Assembly: GCA_026388445.1 (NCBI GenBank) | Contig: JAPLJU010000254.1 | Span: 1 to 5,892 of the forward strand | From: Deltaproteobacteria bacterium | Lineage (GTDB): Bacteria; Desulfobacterota; Syntrophia; Syntrophales; UBA2192 | Length of the DNA: 5,892 bases | Direction of reading: 5' to 3' | Shown: positions 5,375 to 5,892 of the stretch, piece after piece | Numbering within the stretch: the first letter of the stretch is position 1 | Layout: every line of letters starts with the position of its first letter | Notes under the pieces: model-generated | Told to the model about the DNA's origin: nothing | Database searches by the model: none | Seen by the model: only the letters and a program-made list of their open reading frames with translations | Translations under genes and position numbers: made by a program

Positions 5375-5773
5375 ATGAGAAAATTAACATTTGAGCTTGC
5401 TGCGGACGATAAAAGGGACATAGTTAAACGCACTTATAAATTCGCTCTCAGAATAATTCAGATTGCGAATAAGCTTCCGAACAGTTCTTTCACATATCCG
5501 ATCCGGGATCAGTTGATCCGATCGGGGACATCAGTTGGATCGAACGCGGAGGAAGCATCGGCAGGTTTCAGCAGGAGTGATTTCATCTTTAAAATGTCGG
5601 TCGCTTCCAAGGAAGCAAGAGAAGCGAATTACTGGTTAAGATTGGTTCGCGATTCAGAAATAGCGAAGACAAAAGAGTTGGAAGAAGAGATCAACAACGC
5701 GGTCACTGAATCAAACGAGCTCAAGAAGATTCTTACTTCCATTGTCAAAACATCAAAAGAGAGAAAATATTAA
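5375..5773 (+). CDS. Four-helix-bundle protein (23S rRNA intervening-sequence family)
   Basis: This is a 132-residue soluble protein with all the landmarks of the four-helix-bundle family (PF05635/TIGR02436): KRTYKFALRIIQIANKLP (18-35), the hallmark QLIRSGTSVGSNAEEA (46-61), SRSDFIFKMSVASKEARE (66-83) and the NYWLRL helix (85-90), then a charged C-terminal helix. The length is typical for the family. Members were first found in 23S rRNA intervening sequences and are structurally related to Avd of diversity-generating retroelements, but their molecular function is unknown. I see no reverse transcriptase or variable repeat here. The start has no clear ribosome binding site and is preceded by repeat sequence. 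The gene is more AT-rich than the EPS genes, which suggests later acquisition. It lies in EPS operon orientation, where a kinase gene might be expected. Confidence 0.88.
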   Translation: MRKLTFELAADDKRDIVKRTYKFALRIIQIANKLPNSSFTYPIRDQLIRSGTSVGSNAEEASAGFSRSDFIFKMSVASKEAREANYWLRLVRDSEIAKTKELEEEINNAVTESNELKKILTSIVKTSKERKY

Positions 5774-5892
5774 TAATCCGGAAACTGAGTTTTCATTCTC
5801 CACTGCCGAGAAAATTAAACTCTTTGAGATTGCAGAAAAGAGTATACGCTCTGTGCTATATGATAATAAAAGAATAGTTCTGAATGATAAGA
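5742..5892 (+). CDS. Possible partial gene of unknown function running off the right edge
   Basis: A frame that is open from 5664 to the window end reads like natural protein after the four-helix-bundle stop: NPETEFSFSTAEKIKLFE, then IAEKSIRSVLYDNKRIVLND. No ATG is available in this frame. The first usable start is a TTG at 5742, overlapping the preceding gene by 32 bases and without a good ribosome binding site, so the true start is uncertain. The EKIKLFEIAEKSI pattern loosely recalls the N-terminus of AMMECR1-domain proteins, but too little is visible to claim this. It shows none of the N-terminal features of a BY-kinase. The AT-rich composition matches the four-helix-bundle gene, not the EPS genes. 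Confidence 0.3.
   Translation, partial: MSKHQKRENINNPETEFSFSTAEKIKLFEIAEKSIRSVLYDNKRIVLNDK

Noticed and set aside
4926..5390. 154-codon minus-strand open frame across the wzz 3' end and spacer
   Set aside because: It is antisense to the second membrane segment of Wzz and runs through the repeat region. It has no recognisable domain.
5375..5773. Four-helix-bundle gene as Avd of a diversity-generating retroelement
   Set aside because: No reverse transcriptase, template repeat or variable repeat is visible, and the sequence fits the general family better.

Overview
The window is a stretch of bacterial chromosome around the export end of an exopolysaccharide (EPS) locus. The main genes (1700-5232) are GC-rich and encode envelope proteins of a diderm (Gram-negative) organism: a periplasmic polysaccharide-export protein, an outer-membrane beta-barrel and a Wzz-type inner-membrane chain-length protein. 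The combination with a glutaconate-type CoA-transferase, a sigma-54-like promoter and a four-helix-bundle (23S rRNA IVS-type) protein suggests a Desulfobacterota/deltaproteobacterial or Nitrospirota-like anaerobe. That placement is inference from gene content, not a sequence match.

Layout. (1) 1-333, minus strand: the 5' part of a CoA-transferase subunit A gene with a strong ribosome binding site, cut by the window edge. (2) 334-1699: a 1.37-kb intergenic region between divergent genes. It has no convincing protein gene. It does contain a 14-bp perfect palindrome, an intrinsic-terminator-like hairpin with a T-tract, TGTC/GACA inverted repeats, a near-consensus sigma-54 -24/-12 element (1295-1311) overlapped by a sigma-70-like element, and a long AT-rich leader with one G-rich island. 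(3) 1700-2326 and 2335-3615: the polysaccharide-export protein and the outer-membrane barrel, tightly coupled. (4) 3616-3762: a spacer occupied by a hairpin-bounded AT-rich inverted repeat. (5) 3763-5232: the Wzz/GNVR chain-length protein, with no fused kinase. (6) 5233-5374: a second, GC-richer patch of hairpins that carries a 20-bp exact copy of the repeat in the first spacer. (7) 5375-5773: a four-helix-bundle protein gene, more AT-rich than the EPS genes. (8) About 5742-5892: an open frame running off the right edge, possibly the start of another AT-rich gene.

Working together, the Wzz-type protein would set chain length at the inner membrane, the export protein would form or gate the periplasmic/outer-membrane channel, and the barrel protein would act at the outer membrane. 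The sigma-54-like promoter suggests control by an enhancer-binding protein, as described for EPS/PEP-CTERM (XrtA) loci of the PrsK/PrsR type. No exosortase, PrsK/PrsR or tyrosine kinase gene is in this window, so XrtA membership is only a possibility.

The least ordinary feature is the pair of hairpin-plus-AT-rich-repeat elements in two consecutive operon spacers, one of them next to the four-helix-bundle gene. This may be a small repeat family linked to that gene.
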